Below, one piece after another: positions 38,518 to 46,650 of a stretch of DNA of 64,000 nt; position 1 is the first letter of the stretch, and the number at the start of each line of letters is the position of its first letter. Position numbers and translations under genes: made by a program. The stretch is taken from NCBI RefSeq assembly GCF_001425785.1, contig NZ_LMDI01000016.1, forward strand, positions 1 through 64,000. The letters run 5' to 3'. Origin of the DNA: Rhizobacter sp. Root1221. GTDB lineage: Bacteria > Pseudomonadota > Gammaproteobacteria > Burkholderiales > Burkholderiaceae_C. A model generated the notes under the pieces. It worked only from the letters and a program-made list of their open reading frames with translations. It searched no databases and had not been told where the DNA came from.

Positions 38518-39102
38518 ATGAACAAGGTTTCGATCGCCACTGCCCTCCTTCTCGCCTTCGCTGCCGCGGGTGCCTCCGCCGCCCCGGGCGACGAAGAACT
38601 TCCCGGCCCCTACCTCGGCGCCGCCGTGGGGGCATCGCACTACAAGTTCAACTTCGACTGCGCCAGCGGCGTCGAGTCGTGCGACAAATCGCCGAACGGG
38701 TTCAAATTCTTCGGCGGCCTGCCGATGACCAAGTACCTCGCCCTCGAACTGCAGTACATCCAGTACGGCAAGGCAGAGGCCAGGGACGGCTCCACCACCC
38801 TCTCGGGTGAAGGCCGGCACTTCGGCCTCGGCGTGGCCGCGACGAAGAACTTCGGCACCCGCCTGACGGGCACCGCCCGCGGCGGCCTCGCCTCGAACAA
38901 GTTCAAGATCAGCGGTGGTTTCGGCGGTCAAAGCGACACCTTCTCCGAGAACAAGGTGTCGTACTACGTGGGTGGCTCGTTCGGCTTCCGCGTGACGCAG
39001 AACCTGACGGTCGAAGGCGGCCTGGACATGACGCGCTTCGAGTTCCTCGGCACGCACGCCACTGCACGGATGCTCAGCCTGGGCGTGCGCAACGCATTCT
39101 GA
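38518..39102 (+). CDS. Outer-membrane beta-barrel protein
   Basis: A 194-aa protein with a Sec signal (MNKVSIATALLLAFAAAGAS, then A-A cleavage near residue 21). The mature part shows alternating hydrophobic/polar strands (YLGAAVGASHYKFNF, HFGLGVAATKNF, VSYYVGGSFGFRV) and ends in Phe, as expected for BAM-inserted barrels. It fits the small eight-stranded OmpX/OmpW-like porin group. Cysteines at about residues 46 and 53 may form a surface-loop disulfide. Function is unknown. It is flanked by its own terminator. Confidence 0.82.
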   Translation: MNKVSIATALLLAFAAAGASAAPGDEELPGPYLGAAVGASHYKFNFDCASGVESCDKSPNGFKFFGGLPMTKYLALELQYIQYGKAEARDGSTTLSGEGRHFGLGVAATKNFGTRLTGTARGGLASNKFKISGGFGGQSDTFSENKVSYYVGGSFGFRVTQNLTVEGGLDMTRFEFLGTHATARMLSLGVRNAF

Positions 39103-39117
39103 GCGTCGCTTCCCCGG

Positions 39118-39150
39118 AAAAAGCCGTGCCCTCGCACGGCTTTTTTTGTT
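39118..39150 (+). terminator. Intrinsic terminator after the beta-barrel gene
   Basis: AAAAAGCCGTGC (39118-39129) pairs with GCACGGCTTTTT from 39134 across a 4-nt loop, followed by a long T-tract. The same stem core (AAGCCGTGC) is used after suhB. Confidence 0.92.
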
Positions 39151-39189
39151 TCTGGCGAGGCTCTGCTGAACGTGCGCCGCCGCGTGCAG

Positions 39190-40739
39190 GACAATACCGA
39201 GTTCGGTCCTGCGGGCTGCGGATGAGGTCGTGGCTTTGCGTGGTCACCGTCGCCTGCGCGGCCGGGCCGCCGTCCACGCGCTGCAGCGCATCGGCCACCA
39301 GACGCTCGGTGATGGTCTTGACGTGGCGGTAGCTGTGCAGACCGCCGTCGAGGGCCTGAGCTCAGGCGGCGTCCACCATCTGCCGCGGGTAGCGGTCGGC
39401 CAGGTGAACGATGCCCCACAGCTTGCGCTGACCAACCCGGCCCTCGATTGCAAACAGCAACTGGCACAGCCGCGCGGCCTGCGCCCCGATTGCATCGGCC
39501 TGCTTCAAGATGAAGCGCCTCTCGCGTGAGGGATTGAAGACGCGTTCGGCCTCGGGCAGCACCACGGTGCCGGGTCGCTCGGCACGGCTGTGCGTGCGCA
39601 GCAGCGCCTGGGTCTGCAGGTCGCGGATCTCCAGCCGGCGCGCGTACGGCCGAACCAGCACCTTCGAGCCAATAGTGGCCGGTCGTGCGGCGTAGCTGCA
39701 GTGCGCCACCCGAACACAGCCGTCGTCGCACACCGTGCGCTCCACGTCGGTGAAGTACTGCATGGGCATCACGGCCAGCGGCTGCAGGTGGGCGCGTTCC
39801 TCCTCGAACATGGCCTGCACCTGGCGGCGCTCGGACCCGTGGATGCGCGAGGCAGCCCACTTGCTCTCCCAATGCTCCAGGTAGGCGTTCTGCTCCTCGA
39901 TGGACTCGAACCGCTTGCCCTTGAGCGCGGTAGCCGGCGTATGGCCGATGGCGTTCTCGACGGTCCCTTTGCGATTGGGGTCGCGCACCCGGGCAGGGTC
40001 GGCCACGACCTCGTAGTGGGCCAGCGTGGCGGCGTACACCGGGTTGAGCAGTGGCTCGTACAGGTCGGGCTTGAGCACGCCCTCCTTGAGGTTATCCAGG
40101 ACCACGTAGCGGCACGAGCCGCCGAAGTAGCGCCAGGCCTGCTCGTGCAGCTCGGCCCAGATCTGCTGGCCCGATTGCCAGACCACGCGGAGGAAGCTGC
40201 GCCGGGAGTAGCGCAGCGTGGCCACGAACAAGCGGGGCTTGCGGTAGCGATCGGTACCGGGCACGCGCGTGGGCGCGCCTTCGCCGTAGTCGACCTGCAT
40301 CTCCTCCGCCGGGCAGGAACGACAGGCGGTCGAACTGTTCGGGCCCACCACGCACCCGGGTGCGGACCACGAAGCGCTTGACCGAGTTGTAGCGCCCGGC
40401 AAAGCCATGCCCGTCGACCAGCTCCTGGTAGATGGCCATAGCGTTCCGGCCGAGCCTGAGCTGGGCCTCGATGAAGGCCCGGTGCGGCTCGCAGAACGAG
40501 CCCGCGGCTCCTGTTGAAGTCGGTGGCCGGGGTGGAGCAGTTTGCGTGGCCAGGTCGGCGACCGGGTCGGTGGCCACCCCGGGGCAGTTTGGAGGTTCCT
40601 CCCCGGCGTCAAAGCCCTGGGCCCAGGACCGCATGGTGTGGCGGGAGATGCCGGTGCGCCGCTCGATCTCTCGCTGGCTGTTGCCAGCCTTGAGCAGCGT
40701 CCAGATGGTGGTTTGCAAATGTGGCTTCAAGACGTTCAC
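39190..40739 (-). pseudogene. istA: IS21 transposase IstA, frameshifted and with a premature stop
   Basis: The N-terminal part (from 40739) carries the helix-turn-helix KAGNSQREIERRTGISRHTM and proceeds to RLSFLPG. One extra base within 40301-40311 shifts the frame. The rest, starting EEMQVDYGEG (the first Asp of the DDE transposase core), continues in the next frame with the integrase-core region, including NPNRKGTVENAIGHTP-like sequence near 39960. An in-frame TGA at 39362-39364 interrupts it again before the tail HSYRHVKTITERLVADALQR. Two independent lesions argue for real decay rather than sequencing error. Confidence 0.85.
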
Positions 40740-40810
40740 CTCGTTCAGTCCCCCTCGTGTCCAAGGGGGCGAAAGTTACGTCCCGCTCGTCAGGGCTGAG
40801 GCGCCTGACA
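39190..40810 (-). mobile_element. IS21-family insertion sequence remnant (istB end missing)
   Basis: This stretch holds a damaged istA but no istB, so the element cannot move on its own. The upstream end at about 40810 starts TGTCAGGCGCCTCAG on the minus strand, with the TGT start usual for IS21 termini. The other end is lost: similarity fades at about 39190, just before the terminator of the beta-barrel gene. It interrupts or borders an SRAP gene fragment to its right. Confidence 0.75.
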
Positions 40811-40845
40811 CACTGTTCTCAGTGCTTCAGTTCACCCCGGCCAGG

Positions 40846-41123
40846 TGGAGCGTGCTTGAAACTGGCGAGCGCGGCCACCGTCTCAGTCCTGACGTTGTAG
40901 GTTCGGCGCCCGTAGGTCACTTCCTTCGCGAAGAACGGCAGCAGCAGGCCGAAGCCCCGTCGCCCGCCACCCGCTGATTGCCGCTGCCCGATTCGGCCCT
41001 GCGAATGAACGGCGCCAACCCCGTTGGGAACACGTCATGGAGAACCTCGTCCCGCTCTCGCTCGACCCCGAAGACGGTGAGCATTCGGTCCATCCGAGTC
41101 ACGGGCAGGTAGTTTGAACACAT
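40846..41123 (-). pseudogene. SOS-response-associated peptidase (SRAP/HMCES) fragment
   Basis: From the ATG at 41123 the product begins M-C-S-N-Y, placing the catalytic/DNA-crosslinking Cys at position 2, and continues FGVERERDEVLHDVFPTGLA. A frameshift near 40955 breaks the frame; reading on in the other frame gives LPFFAKEVTYGRRTYN and RTETVAALASF, typical SRAP sequence. Similarity ends at about 40846, next to the IS21 remnant, and the remaining two thirds of the gene (about 130 aa) is absent. SRAP proteins shield abasic sites in single-stranded DNA. Confidence 0.78.
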
Positions 41124-41182
41124 GCCGGCATCGTAGCGGACCGCGTAGACTGCTAGCCACACTTACCCGAAGAACAACCACC

Positions 41183-42502
41183 GTGCCAACTGTGAAAAAT
41201 GCGACTGCGCGAGCCGAGGGAATTACCCATCCTACGGCCCCGCGACGCCTGCACCTCAAAGTCAAAGACTTTTCTTGCCTAGCAGAAGCAGACATCAGAA
41301 TAAATCGCTTCACAGTCCTGATTGGGCCTCAGTCAAGCGGAAAAAGCCTCCTGTCGAAACTAATCTTCTTCTTCAATCAGGCATTTATATCGCTGAGAAA
41401 CTCCGCCACTCTAAAAGGCGATGAAGATTCATTCAAACTGTACCTTCGCGACACATTCTCCGAATGGTTCCCAATATCCGCCTGGGGCAGCAAAAAGTTT
41501 ACGATCGAGTTTTCGCACGCCGATCTGCAAATAAAAATAATAAGATCAACATACAACGATGCCATCAACGATAAGTTGAGGATAAGCCTATCCCCACTTG
41601 TTAAGAAGATACTTTCGGCACGCGATAAATTCCTGGCAGAAGACGATCAAGCAGCCAAGAAAAGCGTCGAGGGAGAATTCGACAATCAATCCTTCTCAAC
41701 ACCCGATAAATTGCGAGCAATGATGCGGGAGGCAATGAAGGAAAGCTATCTTGCTAGTCAGCTATTCGTCCCGGCGGGACGATCCTTCTTCACTAGCATG
41801 GGCACGACAGTTGCCGCTTTTCGACAGGCACGATTGCTGGACCCCGTTACTTTAGCTTTCGGAGAAGTAATGACGCGATACCGAGATCGCGGCGGCTTCG
41901 CAGTATCGATGGGCGCGGGTCCGAGACATTTCCAGGCGGTAGAAAAACTATTAGGCGGAGTTGTTCGATTCGGCCAAAGCGGTGACTTTCTCGTCACTCC
42001 AGACGGTCGTACCGTTCCCTTCTCATCTCTTTCTTCTGGCCAGCAAGAGTTACTACCCCTTCTGCTGACCCTGTCGCCTTTTCTGTCTCCGCTTCCGAGC
42101 AGCGTCGGCCGTAGATTTGTGTGTGTGGAGGAGCCGGAGGCACACCTATTTCCATCCGCGCAGAGTTCAGTTGTTGGGCTACTAGCTTCCGTTACTTCCG
42201 GCCTCCGGAACGACTTGCTGATAACGACTCATAGTCCATATGTACTCGCAAAAATAAACAATCTTATTGTCGCCGGCAAAATAATCCGGAACGCCACCAG
42301 CGAGCGTAGAGCCGCGCTCTCGAAAATCGTCGAACCGCGCCACTGGCTACAAAATATGAGCGTTTCGGCATACGCAATACAAGGCGACTCGACCGTCGAC
42401 ATCATCGACGCAGATGGCCTAATTGCTGCAGACTATTTAGACGAAGTCTCTGGCCATATTTCGGAAGAATTCAACAACCTCCTGGAACTGGGAGAAATGT
42501 GA
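41183..42502 (+). CDS. AAA/ABC-type ATPase of a putative defence module
   Basis: A 439-aa ATPase of the AAA_15/AAA_21 (OLD/RecF-like ABC-ATPase) group. Walker A GPQSSGKS is at 48-55, the ABC-like signature SSGQQE at 284-289, Walker B FVCVEEPEAH at 312-321, and the switch histidine H350 in TTHSP. A helical insert (about 65-200) separates the two halves. There is no C-terminal TOPRIM nuclease like that of OLD or GajA. GTG at 41183 is the likeliest start, though upstream codons are open. Base composition is clearly lower in G+C than flanking chromosomal genes. It overlaps the next gene as TGATG. Similar ATPases drive anti-phage systems (PARIS, Septu, Gabija), but this pairing matches none I can name. 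Confidence 0.75.
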   Translation: MPTVKNATARAEGITHPTAPRRLHLKVKDFSCLAEADIRINRFTVLIGPQSSGKSLLSKLIFFFNQAFISLRNSATLKGDEDSFKLYLRDTFSEWFPISAWGSKKFTIEFSHADLQIKIIRSTYNDAINDKLRISLSPLVKKILSARDKFLAEDDQAAKKSVEGEFDNQSFSTPDKLRAMMREAMKESYLASQLFVPAGRSFFTSMGTTVAAFRQARLLDPVTLAFGEVMTRYRDRGGFAVSMGAGPRHFQAVEKLLGGVVRFGQSGDFLVTPDGRTVPFSSLSSGQQELLPLLLTLSPFLSPLPSSVGRRFVCVEEPEAHLFPSAQSSVVGLLASVTSGLRNDLLITTHSPYVLAKINNLIVAGKIIRNATSERRAALSKIVEPRHWLQNMSVSAYAIQGDSTVDIIDADGLIAADYLDEVSGHISEEFNNLLELGEM

Positions 42503-42951
42503 TGGCGTGGTGTAATTGCACTTCGGTAGAAACCGGATCTCGAATCAGCGTCTCCGATGCCAGATCAAAATGTAAGGCCATATTCGAGAACGCCGAAAAC
42601 CTTCCCATAGAAAAGACTCAGTGGGACAAGTGCGTAAAAATACAGGAAACCGCCGCAGATTGGATCTTAACCTGTGGTGTTCGGGGACAAGTTATCGTAG
42701 AGCTCAAAGGAAAAAATGTTGAGCATGCTTGTGCGCAAGTAATGGCGAGTGCAGCGGACCTAAAGAGTATGGGCGCAATCCACGAACAGATAGGCGCAGT
42801 CATAGTATGCACCCAATATCCAGCTATTGACACGCGAGTCCAACGTGCGAAGATCGAATTCCGAAAGCAGTACGGCGGCCCGCTAAATGTATACAGCCGC
42901 TACCGAGAGTTGACGTATGAGGCCGCGGTTTCATCCAAAAAGACCAAGTAG
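42502..42951 (+). CDS. Small PD-(D/E)XK nuclease-like protein coupled to the ATPase
   Basis: A 149-aa protein with no family I can name. The pattern D53-W ... VIVE67-L-K69-GK followed by a helix (VEHACAQVMASAADL) and a strand (IGAVIVCTQYP) fits the catalytic core of the PD-(D/E)XK nuclease fold. A helix with E49 just precedes it. Several cysteines occur in the first half (C4, C6, C24, C44, C58, C76). The ATG at 42502 shares one base with the ATPase stop and has GGGAGAA 6 nt upstream; a GTG one codon earlier is possible. Tight coupling suggests the two products act as one complex, the ATPase as sensor and this as effector. This is inference from motif and context. Confidence 0.6.
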   Translation: MAWCNCTSVETGSRISVSDARSKCKAIFENAENLPIEKTQWDKCVKIQETAADWILTCGVRGQVIVELKGKNVEHACAQVMASAADLKSMGAIHEQIGAVIVCTQYPAIDTRVQRAKIEFRKQYGGPLNVYSRYRELTYEAAVSSKKTK

Positions 42952-43095
42952 ATCCGGTGTTCGCTGCGCACGGCCGTTTCCGGTCCGTGCACTGGTTGCG
43001 CGGCGCCGTGTGCTCGGGTCGCGAGCCGTGTCGCAATTGCGGCGCATAGGGCTGTGCGCGGCAGATCGACGCGAGATACTCGGAGGCGACTCGAC

Positions 43096-43266
43096 ATGAG
43101 CAAGGTCAGTCGGCACCCCGCGGTGACGCGCACAACGCAGGACTCAACGGAATTTCCCGAGAAGCTTGCAGCTGGGATCGCGCGCAGGCAAGAGGGCATG
43201 TTCCTGCCTGATTGCTTCAGCGCCTGGGCGCGCTGCCTGATTCACAAATCGGCGCGATGCACATGA
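43096..43266 (+). CDS. Small ORF of unknown function coupled to an AlpA-like gene
   Basis: A 56-residue product, supported by GGAGG nine bases before the ATG and by an ATGA overlap with the following regulator gene. It is polar and basic with two cysteines near the end (FSAWARCLIHKSARC). No family is recognised. The stretch 42952-43095 before it shows nothing identifiable. Confidence 0.4.
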   Translation: MSKVSRHPAVTRTTQDSTEFPEKLAAGIARRQEGMFLPDCFSAWARCLIHKSARCT

Positions 43267-43514
43267 ACTCAATCATTCACGCTCCGCCCCTCCTAGTCGA
43301 TCAAGAACTGGCAGCCCAGGCTCTAGGCGTTAGCGAACGCACACTGGAGAATCTCGTAGCTGCTGGAGATCTTCCGCCCCCGCGAAAGATCAGCAAGCAG
43401 CGCGTTGGTTGGCTCTGGCGCGGGCTAATGAATTTTGCTGAGACTCGCCCGGTCAGCGACCTGCCACCTGGCCCTGGCCGGCGACGCCAGCACCCCGAGC
43501 AGAATGGCGGTTGA
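43263..43514 (+). CDS. AlpA-like helix-turn-helix protein
   Basis: An 83-aa small DNA-binding protein. Residues about 9-60 form a winged-helix/MerR-like excisionase-type domain: LLVDQELAAQALGVSERTLE (helix-turn-helix) followed by LPPPRKISKQRVGWLWRG (wing). The C-terminus is Pro/Arg-rich. Such AlpA/excisionase-like proteins control the integrase of P4-type islands, and a tyrosine integrase remnant lies 1.8 kb away. The ATG at 43263 overlaps the stop of the preceding small ORF; an ATG two codons earlier is possible. Confidence 0.65.
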   Translation: MNSIIHAPPLLVDQELAAQALGVSERTLENLVAAGDLPPPRKISKQRVGWLWRGLMNFAETRPVSDLPPGPGRRRQHPEQNGG

Positions 43515-43559
43515 GGACGAAGGCGCGAGCGAGTACTCAAGGACTATGCGTGGCGATTA

Positions 43560-45143
43560 TCACTTGATAAGCTCTGAGGCAAACTCCGCGAGGCGAGCGC
43601 ACCTGGCATGTAGAAATGGGAAATAGTTGTCGTGGAATTCTTCCGGATGACAGAATGCCGTTCCCAACGTCGCCGCCCGCGTTGCTGGAACGCCGAGGTC
43701 TTGGACATACACCGACGGACGCTTCTTGCCGATACTCTTGTTTTCTGCAGCACTAAGAAAACAAAAATTCCCTAAGACATTTATTTGTCCGTCGGGCACC
43801 CCAAGGTCCCTGAGGAAGGCGCGAGGATAGATGTGATGAAACTCCGAACGGTTGTAGCGTTGAAGCACCTTATCCAGGTCAATGATTTTTCCGGAAAGAA
43901 GACTTTTGGGGTCATTGTTTGCCAGAAGCAAGACAAACGTTTTTGTGGCTGCTGCCCCGACGCGGAATGAATTGGCGTAGAAGAATTCCGCCTCAACTTT
44001 GACGTCTATTGCATCGAGCAAATTATCTTCACGCCGCTTTAGCAGCGACATATGCTCAATATCAACTATCGTCGTCTTGCGGGTTTGGCTAGTGTATTTT
44101 CCTGAAAAGCACGTACGCCAAAACCATCGCTTCAAAGTCTGGAGAGTGGCACCATCGTAGACAATTTCTTTTCCATCTGGCGCTGCGAAAAAGACTGCCA
44201 GAGGAACGAGCATCGAGGGGTAGGGAAGGAGCTTTAAGTGAACAACTTTAAGCTCGGTCCGAAGAAAATCAATAGCACCACGAATTCCGTTCTCGACCGT
44301 TGAGAACTGGGCTCGCACGTCCGCGCCGTTCAATGCCAACAACTTTTCTGCACCAGGTTCGCCAGTCAGGATGCCCGCGACACAACTCAAAACTAGATCG
44401 GCATCGTCACCGATTCCTTCGAATCCAAAATCAGATAACTCCTCGCGCAGCTCCTTGAACTTATCCAGCAGATCGAACTCGTCGCTCCAAGTCCACGCCG
44501 AAAGGAGTTGGAGCGTATCCAGCGCCACGCCCAGGTGGTTGATTCGCTCGAAAACGATTGCCACAATGGATCGATCCTCGCTTTTTAAGAGCTGAACGGG
44601 AATCTGTACCTCTTTAAATTTCTCCTGCAGCTTGTCTACTACGGCGATCTGCTCGGCTTTAAGGTGTTCTGTTTTTACTCGATATCGAACCGAGTCAAAG
44701 AGAACATTCATAGGAAAATATCGATTCTTGTCTACCGGCTCGCCATCTGGAATGGCAATGAAATAGCTATCCTGAGGGTTGCCCGTAGCATTAAGATCGA
44801 AATACAGGTCCGCCCAATCAGGATTTTCGCCCGCATTCAAATCAGTTTGAAAGACGGTAAATATGGACGTAAGGCGTTGTTGCCCGTCCAAGACATAGTC
44901 AATCGGATAGTCCGCCTGGGGGTCAGGCAAGGTAAACGTACCCAACTTCCTTTCCGTCAACAACTGATGTTTGGTCCGCCAAAAAAGGAGCGAACCAAAT
45001 GGATAGCCCTTGTAGATACTATCCAACAAGTAGGCCACTCGATCCATCTCCCAGACGAATCCTCGTTGAAATGCAGGGATTCGAATCTCCCCGCTAACGA
45101 CGGAATCAAGAATCTTGCGAATGGGATAGTGTTGGTATTCCAT
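43560..45143 (-). CDS. DUF262/HNH (GmrSD-like) single-chain restriction protein
   Basis: A 527-aa protein with an N-terminal DUF262/ParB-like domain (IPAFQRGFVW at 22-31, DGQQRLTSIF at 86-95) that in GmrS binds or hydrolyses nucleotide. The C-terminal part has an HNH-type motif FHHIYPRAFL near 436-446, as in GmrD/DUF1524 nucleases. GmrSD enzymes cut modified, for example glucosylated, phage DNA. GGAG lies 8 nt before the ATG at 45143; the frame is open 62 codons further upstream, but that part is unlike the family and overlaps integrase DNA. G+C is low, like the ATPase pair. It is convergent with the AlpA-like gene. Confidence 0.82.
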   Translation of the reverse strand: MEYQHYPIRKILDSVVSGEIRIPAFQRGFVWEMDRVAYLLDSIYKGYPFGSLLFWRTKHQLLTERKLGTFTLPDPQADYPIDYVLDGQQRLTSIFTVFQTDLNAGENPDWADLYFDLNATGNPQDSYFIAIPDGEPVDKNRYFPMNVLFDSVRYRVKTEHLKAEQIAVVDKLQEKFKEVQIPVQLLKSEDRSIVAIVFERINHLGVALDTLQLLSAWTWSDEFDLLDKFKELREELSDFGFEGIGDDADLVLSCVAGILTGEPGAEKLLALNGADVRAQFSTVENGIRGAIDFLRTELKVVHLKLLPYPSMLVPLAVFFAAPDGKEIVYDGATLQTLKRWFWRTCFSGKYTSQTRKTTIVDIEHMSLLKRREDNLLDAIDVKVEAEFFYANSFRVGAAATKTFVLLLANNDPKSLLSGKIIDLDKVLQRYNRSEFHHIYPRAFLRDLGVPDGQINVLGNFCFLSAAENKSIGKKRPSVYVQDLGVPATRAATLGTAFCHPEEFHDNYFPFLHARCARLAEFASELIK

Positions 45144-45319
45144 GTAGGACGCTCCAATGCAACGGGCAATGTACTCTGGAAGTGGCCTTCTGAACCCAAG
45201 CCGATGCTCAGACTCCCAAATTCTGACAAACACTCCACAGTTAGCCCGATTAGCGCCTCCGCATCCAATAGTCGACAATCCTTCCGGCGGCGGGTGATTA
45301 AATGAGCTAAGTGCGCTGT

Positions 45320-46582
45320 TCATGAGCACCCGCCAGCCGCGCTGGCGGCCAAGCCTTCAAGATGCTGCGACAGCCGGGTGATCCAGACACGGCGCTCGGC
45401 GTCATACTGGTGCCTGCTATATGTACCTTGGTCATCCGGCAACAAGTGCCCGATGACAACCTACGCCAAGTCCCCCGGGCACCCTAAGGCGGCCAGCCTC
45501 GTGCGACTGGTCCGCCGCAAGTCGTGCGGCGCAAAATGCAGCACCGGAAGACGGGCGCGCACCCATTCAGGCCGAAGTTCGCACCCGGCAGCGTGCATCC
45601 GCGTGGCAACGCCCAGAGCCTTCTGGTCAATATGCCCTGACTTTCTTCGACTGGGGAAAAGATGGCCGCTCGGGTGGACAGCCAGCCTTCTACGGACGAT
45701 AGCCTCCGCACGGCCTTCCAGGCACTCGCAGATCCGTCAACAGGGGCAGGCGCCGCATCTTCAGTTTTGCCTTTGGAACGGTCCACCACATCCCATCAGT
45801 CTCCTCTGTAACCTCCACGGCCTCGATCACAACGATTTCCGCGCCGCGGCAGCAGGTCCACAGTAGAGCGTGAGTGCGTCTGCGGCGTCGCGGGAGAAGT
45901 TCGACAGCCATGGGATCAAGAGCGCCAGCTCAGGCTCATTGAGCACGCGTTTAGCCACGCCGAAATGTTCACCCTTTACCTTCTTGCCCTTGCTCTTGAG
46001 CTTGCCTCGCAGCACGAGACGCCACCAGTTCGGGACATCCGGCGCTGGGCGACCAGCATCCAGAGCGCGATCCCAGACTGCTCCGAGAAGCTGCCGCAAC
46101 CGCCTAGCCTGAACCGGGTGGCCCCGCTTTGCGTCGATCAGATCGAAGGCGTCCGCCCGAGTGATGCTCGCGGCCGCCCGGGCTGCGATCGCAGTGGTGT
46201 CGAGGTTGAGAGTACGCTCAGCCTCGGCATAGGTTCTCGGCGCGACGTTGCTGCGGTTCGCCTCGAGAAAATCCGCGCACGCACGACTGACGATGTACTG
46301 CCCAACCTTCGCCGCCGTAGAGACAGCACGCTTGGCGGCAGCAGGGTCGCCGCCAACGTCTCGCTGGGCCTTCACCTTTTCCCACGCTGCCAGCGCCGCC
46401 GGCAATCCCATGGCTGGCCAGCGCCCGAGCTTGATCTGTCGCATCAAGCCTTCGACCGGAGACTTATACCGGTACTTCCAGGTCCGGGTTGACGCAGTAG
46501 CGACCAGGCGAAGGCCCGGCGCCCCGTCTACCGTAAGATGCTCCCCCTCCCCCAGCGCCTTGGCCGCTCGTGCATCAAACAT
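45320..46582 (-). pseudogene. P4-type tyrosine integrase, multiply disrupted
   Basis: The first 245 or so codons are intact: the N-terminal arm-binding DUF4102-like part (MFDARAAKALGEGEHLTVDG) and core-binding domain. The catalytic domain is then broken by a frameshift near 45848, another near 45720, and a TAG stop near 45465. Joined across frames it contains HDLRRTSRTRLAALG (the H-x-x-R box) and the tail HQYDAERRVWITRLS with the region around the nucleophilic tyrosine. The integrase starts 45-69 bp from mutS, so the attachment site is probably in the mutS 5' end. The island is presumably no longer self-excising. Confidence 0.82.
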
Positions 46583-46650
46583 GAAAAGTTACGCCTCCCG
46601 AAAACTTACGCCGAAACCTACGCAATGTGAACGCGTGGGGGTACGTTCGG

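Noticed and set aside
40301-40311. Programmed frameshift in istA
   Set aside because: IS21 IstA is not known to need frameshifting, no slippery run or stimulator is visible, and a second lesion (TGA at 39362) indicates decay.
42502-42951. Septu PtuB or PARIS AriB assignment for the small protein
   Set aside because: No HNH motif (PtuB), and it is much shorter than AriB with no TOPRIM-like signature.
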